Assembly (NCBI GenBank): GCA_963693365.1 | Contig: CAVNZM010000014.1 | Location: 5,766,001 to 5,830,000, forward strand | Origin: Amoebidium appalachense | Taxonomy: Eukaryota > Ichthyosporea | Length of the DNA: 64,000 nt | Reading direction: 5' to 3' | The notes under the pieces: model-generated | The model's input: only the letters and a program-made list of their open reading frames with translations | The model's database searches: none | Told to the model about the DNA's origin: nothing | Made by a program: the position numbers and the translations under genes | Shown here: positions 43,449-56,259 of the stretch, in pieces | How the letters are laid out: the number at the start of each line of letters is the position of its first letter | How positions within the stretch are numbered: the first letter of the stretch is position 1

Positions 43449-45931
43449 ATGGCGGAACTTCAGGAGGCCATTCTCAAGGCCCTTGATACAAAGGGCACGA
43501 TTAACACGGCTGAACTCGCACATGAGTTGAATGCGGAGCACCAAGCGGTTGTGGGTGCTGTAAAGAGCATAGAGCTCGTGGGGGAAGGTGCGTGTATGTT
43601 TTTTGTGTGTTGCTTGCTGGTGTTGGCGGTGGCTGTGGGGCAGGATCTGGGGGATGAGTCGAGCTGGGAGGGAGCGAGAGCAAGGCAGGAAAGGGAGACA
43701 AATGGAGGGGGGTGGTGGGTGAGGAGACGGAGAGAGTGGGGGGCGGTGGGGAGGAAGGGGGGATAAGGTCGAATTTAGCATTTATAATAGGGATTGGCTG
43801 AGGGGACCAGAGAGTGAGACCAAATGATTGCTACCCACATCAACACATCAGAACATTTACGTGCTGGTGGAGAGAGGGAGGGAGGACGAGAGAGAAACGA
43901 ACATAGGAGAGGGAGGAAATGGCTTCCAGTTGAGAGCATGGAATGTGGGGAGGTGGCCCCGGGGCCGGGGGGAGGAGGGGAGGGGGGGGAGGAGGACTGG
44001 CACCGTGCCTGTGTGTGCGTATATTCATAAATACCTGGCTATGAACACCTGGCTTTAAGTCTTTTAAGGTGCACCTTAAGGGGAGAAGGAGTATTAGTCC
44101 ACGGAAACTCGCGGGCGTGTGTGTATGTGCGTGTGCCTGTGTGTGTGCCTGTGCGTGCGTGCATTCTGTGTCTGTGTGTGTTCGTGTGTTTGCTTGTGTG
44201 TGTGTGTGTGTGTGTGTTTGTTTTTTGGTTTAAATGTGTGTGTGTGTCTGTGCTTGCTTGTGTGTGTCTGTGTGTGTTTGAATCTGCCTGCACGGGTGCC
44301 TGTGTGCCTGCAATTTTGTGTGTGGGCGGGTGTGTGTGCATGCCTGTGTGCGTGCGTTCGTGCGTGCGTGTGTGGGTGCTTAGGTGAGCTTGGACACACG
44401 GTTCCGTTGCAGGTGCTTGCTGTCGAAGTACGTATGCTTGTGTTTGTGCCTTTCTGTCGGTCGCCCTCTCTCCCTCGCTATTGGATGCATCCACTACTGG
44501 CTGCCCGTGTACCTGAGAACCGGCATGCTTGCATAGGTGCATGTCCATCACTTGCCTACTTTGTGTTTTTCTGTGTGTAGGTGGCCTTTGTGAAAATTTA
44601 ACTGACTTATGTTGAGAAGGTATGTTTGGGGAATTGGGTAGGCAGGCTGCGAGAAAACATCAGCCTTTTTCTTTGGACATAAACGGGCTGATGAAAGCTT
44701 ACATGTTCTTGCCATCAACCCACACCTTCATCTCGCACTATTCTGCTTTCACATCGTTTTCCTCAACAAGCACAACCCCAACCTGACCTCATATTCTTTC
44801 CCCCAGGCATCATCACCACAGAGCTTGTATCCGGGCAGGCGCTTGGTGTGACCTCTGAAGGCCAGGAAATGATAAAGGAGGGCAGCCACGAGGCAAAGGT
44901 CTTTGGTGCCGTGCCTGGTGAGGGCATTCTCCAGGCAGAACTCATGGTATTACCTTCCCCCCCCCCCCCCCCCCCCCCCCCTCCCCCTCCTCCTCCCGCC
45001 CTCCCCCTCCCCCCCTTCCCCCCCCCCCCCCCCCCCTTCTCAATTCTTGTCTTCCTTTCTCCCTCTGCCCTCACTCGCTCCCTTATGCCAAACCCCCCCT
45101 CCCCCCCTGCCCGATGACGTGGGCCCCCCCTGAGGATGGGCTTTGCTTATTATGCGTACTCTTTATGTATGGGGTGTACTCTGCATCGTGTTATCCGTTG
45201 TTCTTGTGTACTTCGTATTTTATGACGCATTCAGCCCCCCCCCCCCCCCCCCCCCCCCCTCCCCCGCCCCCTCCTCCTCCCCCCTCAATTCCTGTCTCCC
45301 TTTCTCCCTCCGCGATGCCCTCACTCCCCTTCACCCCCTCCCCCCCCCCCCCCCCCCCCCCCCCCCTCCCTTTCAAACTCGCCTCCCCTCGGCGCCAGTG
45401 CCCGATTTACGGTCAGTGTCTGTGTGCTGCACTGCTTACTTTCTTCGGAGTGGGATTCTGGCATATCTCGTTTCTTCGGTCCGCATATCGCGATATATCA
45501 TTTTTATGTGTGAATAGCTTAAGATAATTTCGTTTTCGGTGCTAGTGCTACGCAATGAGATATTCTTTTTTTTAAATGTGACTGACGTATGCCTTTTTCT
45601 TTTCACTGTTATATACTGAGAAAGGTTTTTTTTTGCCGGTGCAGAAAGCCGGGCCGTGAGCCAAGACTGGCTATACATTCCTTTTTGCAATGTGTAACTT
45701 ACGTAGGTTTTTCTATATTATCGATGTGATATACCGAGAAACTCCTTTTTAAAATTTATTTTTCTGGTGCAGAAAGCCGGGCCGTGGGCCAAGATCGGGT
45801 TCAGTAAGGCCATGTCCAGTGGGTGGGTGGTGCTTGAGAAGAGGGCCGAGGGTCCATACGTCAGTAGAAAGGTCGAGAACATCGAAGACACAACAAAGAA
45901 CCTGCTGGCGGATATTGCGGCAGGTGTGTGT

Positions 45932-45962
<31 letters not shown>

Positions 45963-47102
45963 GGGAGGGAGGAAGGGGGGGGGAGAAGGGGGGGGGGGGG
46001 GGGGGGAGAAGGGGGAATATCAGGGGGGCGATGGGGTGTGTGTGTGTGTGTGTGTGTGTGTCCGACTGTGTCGGAGGGGGGGTTGTGTGTGAGGGGGAGG
46101 GGGGGGGGTTGAGGGGGTTTGTGTGTGTTTTTTTTGGGAGGGGAGGGGGGCGGGCGGGAAGGGGGGGAGGGGGTTGTGTGTGGGTGGGTGTGTGTGTGTT
46201 GAGGGGGGGGGGGGGGATGGTGGGGCGCTGGACGGGCAGAGGGGGGACTAAGGAAGGGGAAAGGGGAGGAGGGGGGCGGGAGGGGGGGGGGGGGTGGCCG
46301 AGGGATGGCTCGAAGTGTGCGTGCTCGGGCATGTTTGTATGGCTTTGTCTGTGCGCATGCTATCCTTTTCTCTTTGAGTGTGTTGGCGGGTGGAAGAAGG
46401 AGGGGGGGAGGGGAGAGGGGGAAAGGTGTGGAGACGGATGTGTGTGAACTGGGTTGAAACCGACAATGCAAAAGCAAGAGGGATGGTGGGTACGTTCTGC
46501 AGGGTGAAAGGTTACAGGGGTAAACCGAATTCGACATCACGTAGGTTTCGGCTGTAGTAAACTGGAATCTTATTTCCAAACCCAATTAGCCCCATGGGGG
46601 AAATTAAGAATGAATCTGAATTTGTATAAATGCCGTGGGGGCTAGCCAGTATAATCTTTCCAAAGTATTAAGTTTTAGGCCACCCCTGTAAGCCCCATGT
46701 GAAGGCCGAATTGACCAGTTTGGTTTTTTGGCACACACAGACAAGGAGGTGGATGCAAATGTGGTCAAGGATTTAAAAAAGAGAAAACTCGTCGAGACAA
46801 TGTACGTGTCTGTTCCTCCCCCCCCTCCCCCCCCCCCCCCCCCCCCCCCCCTGGTTTGTCCGAAGCCCCCTTTAAATTGTGTGATTTTGGGTTTCCCACT
46901 TTTGTGACGCTTTGTTGTTGCTCTTTGTTGTCTCCTCCATATTTCCAACCCTCTAACGCATACATCACCCCCCCCTTCCCCCCTCCGCCTCCCACCCGCC
47001 CCCGCCCCTGCCCCCGTCCCCTGAAGATAGGCTCTTCTCATTATGCATTACTTTTCCTGTGTGCTTTGCAGGTCTGCGTTGTGTCAATCGTCGTACTTTA
47101 CT

Positions 47103-47136
<34 letters not shown>

Positions 47137-48243
47137 TCCAAAAAAAAAAAAAAAAAAAAAAAAAAAGGAAAAGAAAAAAGAAAAAAAAGAAAAGAAAAGA
47201 GAAAGGAAAGAAGAAAGATGAAAAATGGACTCTGCATTGTGTTATCCGTCGTGAGCGTGTACTTTGTAATCCATACTAATGTGTATCCACGAGCCATAAT
47301 CACCTCAGCGAATCGCTGATCAGAACCCCCTATAACCGTATATCTCCAGAACGCAAAAACTTAGCTTTTTCCAATGATATCATTGGTTTGGCGATAGCGC
47401 GCGACCACAAAGACTTCATACATGAATAATTGGTTTTTTACTATGCACAGATCGGCTTAATGCTGGCTCTCGCTGACCCGCCGCTTGCCGGCTGATCTCG
47501 CACTGATAAGCCAGCTCCAAGAAACACTAATCAAATGTTTGAAATGCATCGCTATCACCCATTGGAATGTGACGTAATCTTTACATAATTAACATTGCTC
47601 CGCAAGCAAAATTTAAAATAATCATTTTTGTTTACAATAGTATATAGTTAACATTCAAATAATACTTCAATATATATGTTTGTCTTATTTTTTGTAGACA
47701 CGTTGTTATTAGCTCCAAAATGTCGGTGTATACAGCGTCAGCTTTTTTGAAGCAATGTCGATTCATGATCACGGGCTCCATCGATTGGCTCAATCTTGAC
47801 AGCATAACCTTGGATGATCTTCCGCTACAGCCGCGCATCGATTGGTGGAATAAAACCAGTCGGGTGCGCAACCGATTTACTAATAGAAAATCATGTCTGT
47901 AATACATGAACTAAAAAAAAATATATGTTTGCCTAGCCAAAAATGAACTTGAAGCTAAAACAAAGTTTTTCCAGCTTACCTCTGCAGTTTCGTCATTTTA
48001 GTAGTAGTACTTGGAGCTCTAATAGTAGCAAAAAACAGGGGTGCATATGGGTCGTGGATACACATTAACATCCCCTCAAACTCAGACGCAATTGATGACT
48101 TGGGCCCTCCCTGAGGATGGGCTCTGCTTATGACGCATACTGTGCGCATGGCTGATGCTGCATAGTTGAATGTTTGCCTTTGCATGTGTCCTGCACCATG
48201 CTTCTCATCGTGTATGCGTACTTCGTACTGTGTTCCGCATTCA

Positions 48244-48278
<35 letters not shown>

Positions 48279-48775
48279 ATATTTTTCTTACTTCTGCTTA
48301 CTGCTGCAACTTTAACCCCCGGCCTTTCCCACTGCCCTTGCCTGCATAAGAAACCCTGCTCGTCTCTGATCAAGACGGGTGACCTACCCATGTTTAGGTG
48401 AAACAGTATCTGAGTTGGGTTTCGTTAACGAGGTGAATAGGTCGAAACTCGGGTACTGTGGATGACGTGGGCCCCCCCTGATGGGCTCTGCTTATTATGC
48501 ATACTCTTTCTGTATGGCTTGCATTCTGCATCGTGTTATCCGTTTGTTCTTGTGTACTTCGTACTTTTTGACGCATTCAACCCCCCCCCCCCCCCCCCCC
48601 CCCCCCCTCCTTTTTTTTTTTTTTTTTTTTTTTTTTGCTTTCCCCCCCCCTCCCCCCCCCCCCCCCATTTTAGTGTGCGCAAGTCGTTCAAGGTGACCAA
48701 GGGGCCCAAATTCACGACCAAACTTGAAAAGCTCGAGACAGACCTGACCGCAGACCTCATTGCAAGGTGCAGATC

Positions 48776-48808
<33 letters not shown>

Positions 48809-48867
48809 AGACGCATGCGCGCTCACACGCACACACGCACGCACGCACCCGCGCGCGCACACACGCA

Positions 48868-48900
<33 letters not shown>

Positions 48901-49455
48901 CAACCACCAAAAAAACGTGTAAAAAAAGAAGGATGACACTTACGATCCCACAACGTGAAGAAGGGGGGGGAGGGGGAGGGGGAGTGGAACGAAAAAAGAA
49001 AAAGACTGATTTCTACCACTACCCACCAACCCTCACCCGTTCTTACCCCACCAACCAATGTGGTTGGTGGGGATGAGATGCCGGGTTTGAGACGTGATAT
49101 TGGGAACAAGAATATGAAGAAGAAAAAAATAAGCGTTTTTTTTTGGGGGGGGGGGAGGGAGGGCGTTTGTGTGTAGCTGATCGTGAGCCATACATGTTCA
49201 TGTGAGTGACCGAGATATGTGTCTGTGGAGCAGGGGGAGGGGGGGGGGGGGGGGGGGGAGGGAGGGGGGTTTGTGTGTACCTGATTGTAAGTAATGCGCG
49301 TTGCCTGATCGGGGTATGTGTGTGTTTACAGTGGGGAGTGGAAGAACAAGCAGTTCAAGCCCTACAATTTCAACGCCCTGGGGGTGCAGCCAAACGCTGG
49401 CCACCTTCACCCACTCTTAAAGGTTTGCCCCCCTCCCCCCCCCCCCCCCTCCCCC

Positions 49456-49490
<35 letters not shown>

Positions 49491-49847
49491 TTTTGGCCCT
49501 CCCTGAGGATGGGCTCTGCTTATGACACATCCTGTGCGCATTGCTGATGTTGCACACTTGAATGTTTGCCTTTGCATGTGTCCTGCACCATGCTTCTCAT
49601 CGTGTATATGTACTTCATACCGTGTTCCGCATTCAACCCCCTCCCCCCCCCCCCCCCCCAACCCCCCCCCCACCCGCCCCCACGTGCGCTACCTCCCCCC
49701 TTGCTTATCGTGAATTCCCCTGAATTTAGGAGATATGCATGTGAGTGCATGTGTGTTTGTGTGTATGGGTATGTGTGTAGATGTGTGTGGGTGTGGGTGT
49801 GGGTGTGTGCATGTATGTGTTATGTGTGTGTATGCGTGTTTGTGTGT

Positions 49848-49910
<63 letters not shown>

Positions 49911-50448
49911 TGTTCCTTCATTTGTTCAAAAAACGTTTTGTGCATGGCAGTGTACATGCTACTGTGTTTGCATCAAGTCACACCCGGTGATTTTGAACTT
50001 CATAATGTGCACTGTGCCCCCCTTCCCCCCCCCCCCCCCCCTCCCCCCTCCCCTTAACCACCACCACCACTCCCTTCTCCCGATAGAGGTCGATTTCCAC
50101 GTAAGGGCATGCCCCCCCCCCCCTCCCCCTCTCCCCCTTCCCCCCTTCCCTCAACACACACACACACACACAAAAAAAACAAACAAACAAACAACAATAA
50201 GTTAAAATGACATGGAAAAGTAAACAAGTAAATAGAATAAAAGAGCGGCCTACAAAGGAGATTATTGACACGATTGGCGTCTTTATCGACGTGTGCAGGT
50301 GCGTGCGGAATTCCGAGCCATCTTCCTTGAGATGGGGTTTGTGGAGATGCCCACCAACAACTTTGTCGAAAGTAGCTTCTGGAACTTCGATGCTCTCTTC
50401 CAGCCCCAACAGCACCCGGCTAGAGACAGCCACGACACCTTCTTTATC

Positions 50449-50483
<35 letters not shown>

Positions 50484-50689
50484 GGGGGGGGGGGGGGGGG
50501 GGTTTGAGGGTGGGAGGGGGGAGAGGGGGTGGGTGTGTGGTGGTTAGTGGGGGGGGGGTGGAGTGGGTGGGTGGGTGGGGGGGAGGGGGTGAAGGGGGGT
50601 GTTTGGGCTTTTGGGTGTGTGTGTGAATGGGTCGTTGGGTGGGTGGGGGGGTTGTTTGTGTGTGTGTGTGTGTGTGTGGTGGTGGTGGT

Positions 50690-50723
<34 letters not shown>

Positions 50724-51134
50724 AATACAAAGCTGTGGTGGGTGTGCTTGTCTGTGTTTGTGCTTGCAGAAGTATTATCGAGAAAAACCGGGGGGGGGGG
50801 GGGGGGGGGGGGGATGAGGGAGAGGGGATGGGGGGGGGGGGGGGGGGGGGGAGGGGTTAGTGGTGGATTTAGCTGTTGAGGGGAAGGTGGATATGTGGGG
50901 CTATAATCCCATTGCCCGCGTCAAGTCGACTGCCAGGCTGCCATCTGGTTTGTCGGCCGCAGCGGGCACACAGCAGTGCTGCGTGGTGATTGGTCGGGGC
51001 CAGCCAATCATGGCCGTGCCCGGATACTGCAGGCGCATATTTGCACGTGGGGATAGGAGGAGACACTGTGTGCCCGGATACTGCAGGCACATATTTGCAC
51101 GTGGGGATAGGAGGGGACACCGTATGTGTGTGTG

Positions 51135-51166
<32 letters not shown>

Positions 51167-51843
51167 CCCCATGAGGGGGGGAGGGGAAGGGGGAGGGGGG
51201 AGGGGTAAAGAGAAAGAGGTTTGAGGGAAGGGTTGGAGTGTTGTTTGTGTGGGTGGTGGTGGTGATGATGTGGATTCAGGTGGAGGGGTTTTGGGACGAG
51301 TTGTGCGTGCGTGTGTGCGTGCGTCATGTGTGGGTGTGTTTGTGTCTCTCTCCCTCTCTCTGTGTGTGCTGTGTGGGGAGAAAGTATATGATAGAGCACA
51401 TATCTCTAACTGTGTGTCTGTCTGTAGACCCCGAGAACTGCCTCACGCTACCTGAGGAGGCGTACGTGGAGGTGGTCAAGAACACACACCAGACGGGTGG
51501 GGGGTTCGGCTCAATCGGGTAGGTGTCCCTGCTTCCATGCTTGTGCTTGTGCACGTGCATGGGTGTATGCACAGACACATAAACATTTATATGTGACGCA
51601 TGTCCCTGCTTGCATGCACACATACACGCACACACACACAAATACACACACACACACACACACACACACACCCCTACTTGCATGGACACACACACACCTA
51701 CTTGCATACACACACACACCTACTTGCACACATACACGCACACACACACAAATACACACACACACACACACACACACACACCCCTACTTGCATGCACACA
51801 CACACACCTACTTGCACACACACACACACACACCTACTTGCAT

Positions 51844-51891
<48 letters not shown>

Positions 51892-51933
51892 GCTTGCATG
51901 CATGCACACACACACCATGTTTCGACACTAACA

Positions 51934-51967
<34 letters not shown>

Positions 51968-52134
51968 AGCTACCGGTACGACTGGAAGCTCGAGGAGGGC
52001 AAAAAGAACATTCTGCGCACACACACCACGGCAGTCAGTGCACGCATGCTCAAGAAGCTGGCCGATGAGGTACGTGTGTGGGTGGGTGGGTGCGCGCGCG
52101 CGCGCGCGCGAGTGTGTGTGTGTGTGTGGTGGGA

Positions 52135-52174
<40 letters not shown>

Positions 52175-52232
52175 GTGGGACATGTGTGTGTGTGGTGGGA
52201 CATGTGTGTGTGTGTGTGTGTGTGTGTGGTGG

Positions 52233-52301
<69 letters not shown>

Positions 52302-52344
52302 TGGTGGGATGTGTGTGTGTGTGTGTGTGCGTGTGTGTGGTGGG

Positions 52345-52375
<31 letters not shown>

Positions 52376-52380
52376 GTGGG

Positions 52381-52449
<69 letters not shown>

Positions 52450-52667
52450 CGCGCGCGCGCGTGTGTGTGTGCATGTGTGTGCATGTGTGTGTGTGTGTGG
52501 TGGGACACATGCGCGCACCCGGGCGCGGGTGTACACATGCACAGGTACACTGACACGTACACACATGCACATACGCACGCAAACATGCCAACTCACATGC
52601 TTTACTTATGTGTGTCGGTGGCATATCCTATTGTTTTTAGATGGAGAGTTGTGGTGGTGGTGGTGGT

Positions 52668-52712
<45 letters not shown>

Positions 52713-53049
52713 GGGGGAGGGGGGGGGGGGGGGGGGGGGAGGGGAAGGGGGGGGGGGGGGGAGGGATTCCGGCTTGCCCGCGTCAAGTCGACTGCCAGGC
52801 TGCCATCTGGTTTGTCGGCCGCAGCGGGCACACAGCAGTGCTGCGTGGTGATTGGTCGGGGCCAGCTAATCATGGCCGTGCCCTGATACTGCAGGCGCAT
52901 ATTTGCACGTGGGGATGGGAGGAGACAAACTGTCTGTGTGTGTGTGCATGTGGAGACAGGGAGATACCGAGGGGGTAGAGATTTTTTGTGAGTGAAGAGG
53001 GACGAAGGTGGGGGGGGCACAAACAGACGTGGTACGTTGCACACAACCA

Positions 53050-53107
<58 letters not shown>

Positions 53108-53671
53108 TATACAATTCTACACACACGCACACGCACACACACCTGCCGGCACACATCTACAAACACATCCCCCCCCCCCCCCCCCCTCCCCGCCTGCCCG
53201 CCCGCCCCCAAAAGGGATGGACTTTACTTATGTTGCATACTGCACACCCTGCTGATGTTGCTTACTGAATTAAATCTTTGCTTTTGCCTGTGTCCTGCAC
53301 CGTGTTCCTTATCGTGTAGTTGTACTTCGTACAGTGTTCCGTATTCTAAACCCCCCCCCCCTCCCCCCCCCCCCAAACACACACACACACACACACACAT
53401 ACACAAGCACCCACACACCACACACCACACACACACACATCTAACACAGACACATCTACACACACACACACGTATCTACACACACACACACACACAGAAA
53501 CCGTTCAAGCCCGCCAAGTACTTCAGCATTGACCGTGTGTTCCGCAACGAAACCTTGGACGCCACCCACCTTGCCGAATTTCACCAGATCGAGGGTGTGA
53601 TTGCCGATTACAACCTGACCCTGGGCGATCTGATCGGGGTGCTCAACCAGTTCTTCTCAAAGTCCCTCGGT

Positions 53672-53763
<92 letters not shown>

Positions 53764-54738
53764 TGGGATGTGTGTGTGCGGGTGTGGGTGTGGGTGGGTG
53801 GGGGTGAGGGTGGGGATGGGTGGGTGGGTGAGTGGGCCGTATGAGCATGGGTGTGGGTGGGCATGTTTGCGCTGAAAGGAAGATGGGGGGAGGGGAGAGG
53901 GGGTTAATTCCCTTGACGTTTGGGGGGGCATTCTTAGCTTTTGCTTGTTTTCTCCCATTCCCGCTAGAAAAAAAGGAAAAAAGACTTGCACAAGGTGGTT
54001 CGTGTGATTGGTTTTGTCCGAGGGTTTTAATGTGGTACCACCACGCAAATAATGGAAACGGGCTCTCAGATAATCCTGTCTAATCACAAAGCAACTCTAA
54101 TTTTGTTTGTCCTATCTTCGCTTAAAAGTCTTCTAACGTGATTTGGGACCAATCAGGCATCAAGAAGCTGCGCTTCAAGCCGGCATACAACCCATACACT
54201 GAGCCCAGCATGGAGATCTTCAGTTACCACGAGGGTACGTGAACACGTGCTCATCACGTGCACAATCACGTGCATGCGCGCAGCTGAACATCACACCATG
54301 TCGATACGGTTTGAAGGTCACAAATGTACCCGGCGGTTGGTAGAAGTACAAAAAAATATACACAGACGTATGCTCGCACACGTTTGCTTATACACACACA
54401 TGCTCACGTGCACATTTGCGTGCGTGTACATGCGCGCACGCACACGCACACGCACACGCACACGCACACGCACACGCACACACATACACACATGCGCGCG
54501 CGTACACACACGCACACACACACACACACACACCGCGGCCTGGTAATGATCCGGTAGTTGCTGATTTGGAAAAAAAAAAGTTCTTTCAGTCGAAATTTAT
54601 GAGGGGCCTCTACAAGTCGTAGTTGATACGAACCCCCAAAATGCAAACAAGAAATTCTGACAGTACGAATTTGGGGTGACACGGGTACATGCTGCCAGAC
54701 GCTCGGACCCTAGGAACCCCTGAAGTGCAGACATAGAC

Positions 54739-54781
<43 letters not shown>

Positions 54782-54980
54782 ACCACACACACACACACAC
54801 ACACACACACTGACCTACAACACACACAAACACACACACACACACACACACGCGCGCCGCAGGGCTGGGCAAGTGGGTGGAGATAGGCAACAGCGGGATG
54901 TTCCGACCCGAGATGTTGGAGCCCATGGGTCTGCCGAAAGATGTGTCTGTCATTGCTTGGGGTCTCTCCCTGGAAAGGTA

Positions 54981-55012
<32 letters not shown>

Positions 55013-55024
55013 CCCCCCCCCCTC

Positions 55025-55065
<41 letters not shown>

Positions 55066-55071
55066 TCTCTG

Positions 55072-55121
<50 letters not shown>

Positions 55122-55199
55122 CCTCTCCCGCTCCCGCTCCCACTCCCTCTCCCTCTTTCTCTCTCTCTCCATCTCTCTCGCTCTCTCTCTCTCTCTCTC

Positions 55200-55245
<46 letters not shown>

Positions 55246-55366
55246 ACACACACACACAAACACACACCCACATGTGTGTACATGCGTGCGTGGCCGCTCG
55301 CGCGCGCGCGCACACACACACACACATGTGCGCGCACACAGGCGTACATGGCACAGGCGCACACAC

Positions 55367-55459
<93 letters not shown>

Positions 55460-55653
55460 ACACACTTGCACACCGTTTACATACCTTGTGTGGGAAGTCT
55501 CCGGCTTGGTGGACACAAACATGTGCATGACGCCAGAGGCAAATGGTGGTTGCATGCACACACATGCATGCAGCCGACCCGCACGAAACACACCAGCGTC
55601 AACCTAAATCACCCTCCATTCGGCTCCTCCCTTCTTTTTGGTTTTATTTTTGT

Positions 55654-55687
<34 letters not shown>

Positions 55688-55699
55688 TGCGTGCGTGTG

Positions 55700-55735
<36 letters not shown>

Positions 55736-56164
55736 TGTGTGTGTGCGTGTGTGCGTGCATGCGTGCGTGTGTTGTTGTTGTTGTTTTGGGGGGGAGGGGG
55801 AAGGGGGTCCTAATATGTATTGGCCTTTTCAGGTTGCAAAGATTTTTTTTATTTTTTTTTGTACAATATATGCCGTTTGGTGCAATCCATTCTCGGAATA
55901 CCCTGTGTGCTCGCAAAATCGAAAAAAATTATGTATGGACCAATTATATTCGCGCGATCGCACGATTAGCCAAATATAGAAATTCGGGCGGGAAGTTTTT
56001 GCGCGCCAAAAAAAAAGTTTTTATAAATAGGTAGGAATATATATATATATATATATATGTATATATTTGTGTTTTTGTTTTGTCTGTCGTGCATATGATG
56101 TACTTGGTCCTCTGTAACACATGCTAACTCCTCCCCACCCCCCCCCCCCCCCCCCCCCCCCTCT

Positions 56165-56259
<95 letters not shown>

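Noticed and set aside
47632-47907. Minus-strand 91-codon ORF and plus-strand 60-codon ORF inside FARSA intron 4
   Set aside because: The two overlap on opposite strands, neither resembles a family, and there is no promoter or splice support.
51600-52600. Overlapping ORFs of over 300 codons on both strands (His-Thr and Cys-Val repeats)
   Set aside because: Pure read-through of (CA)n/(GT)n in FARSA introns 8 and 9. The conserved FARSA exons lie in the same DNA and explain the coding signal.
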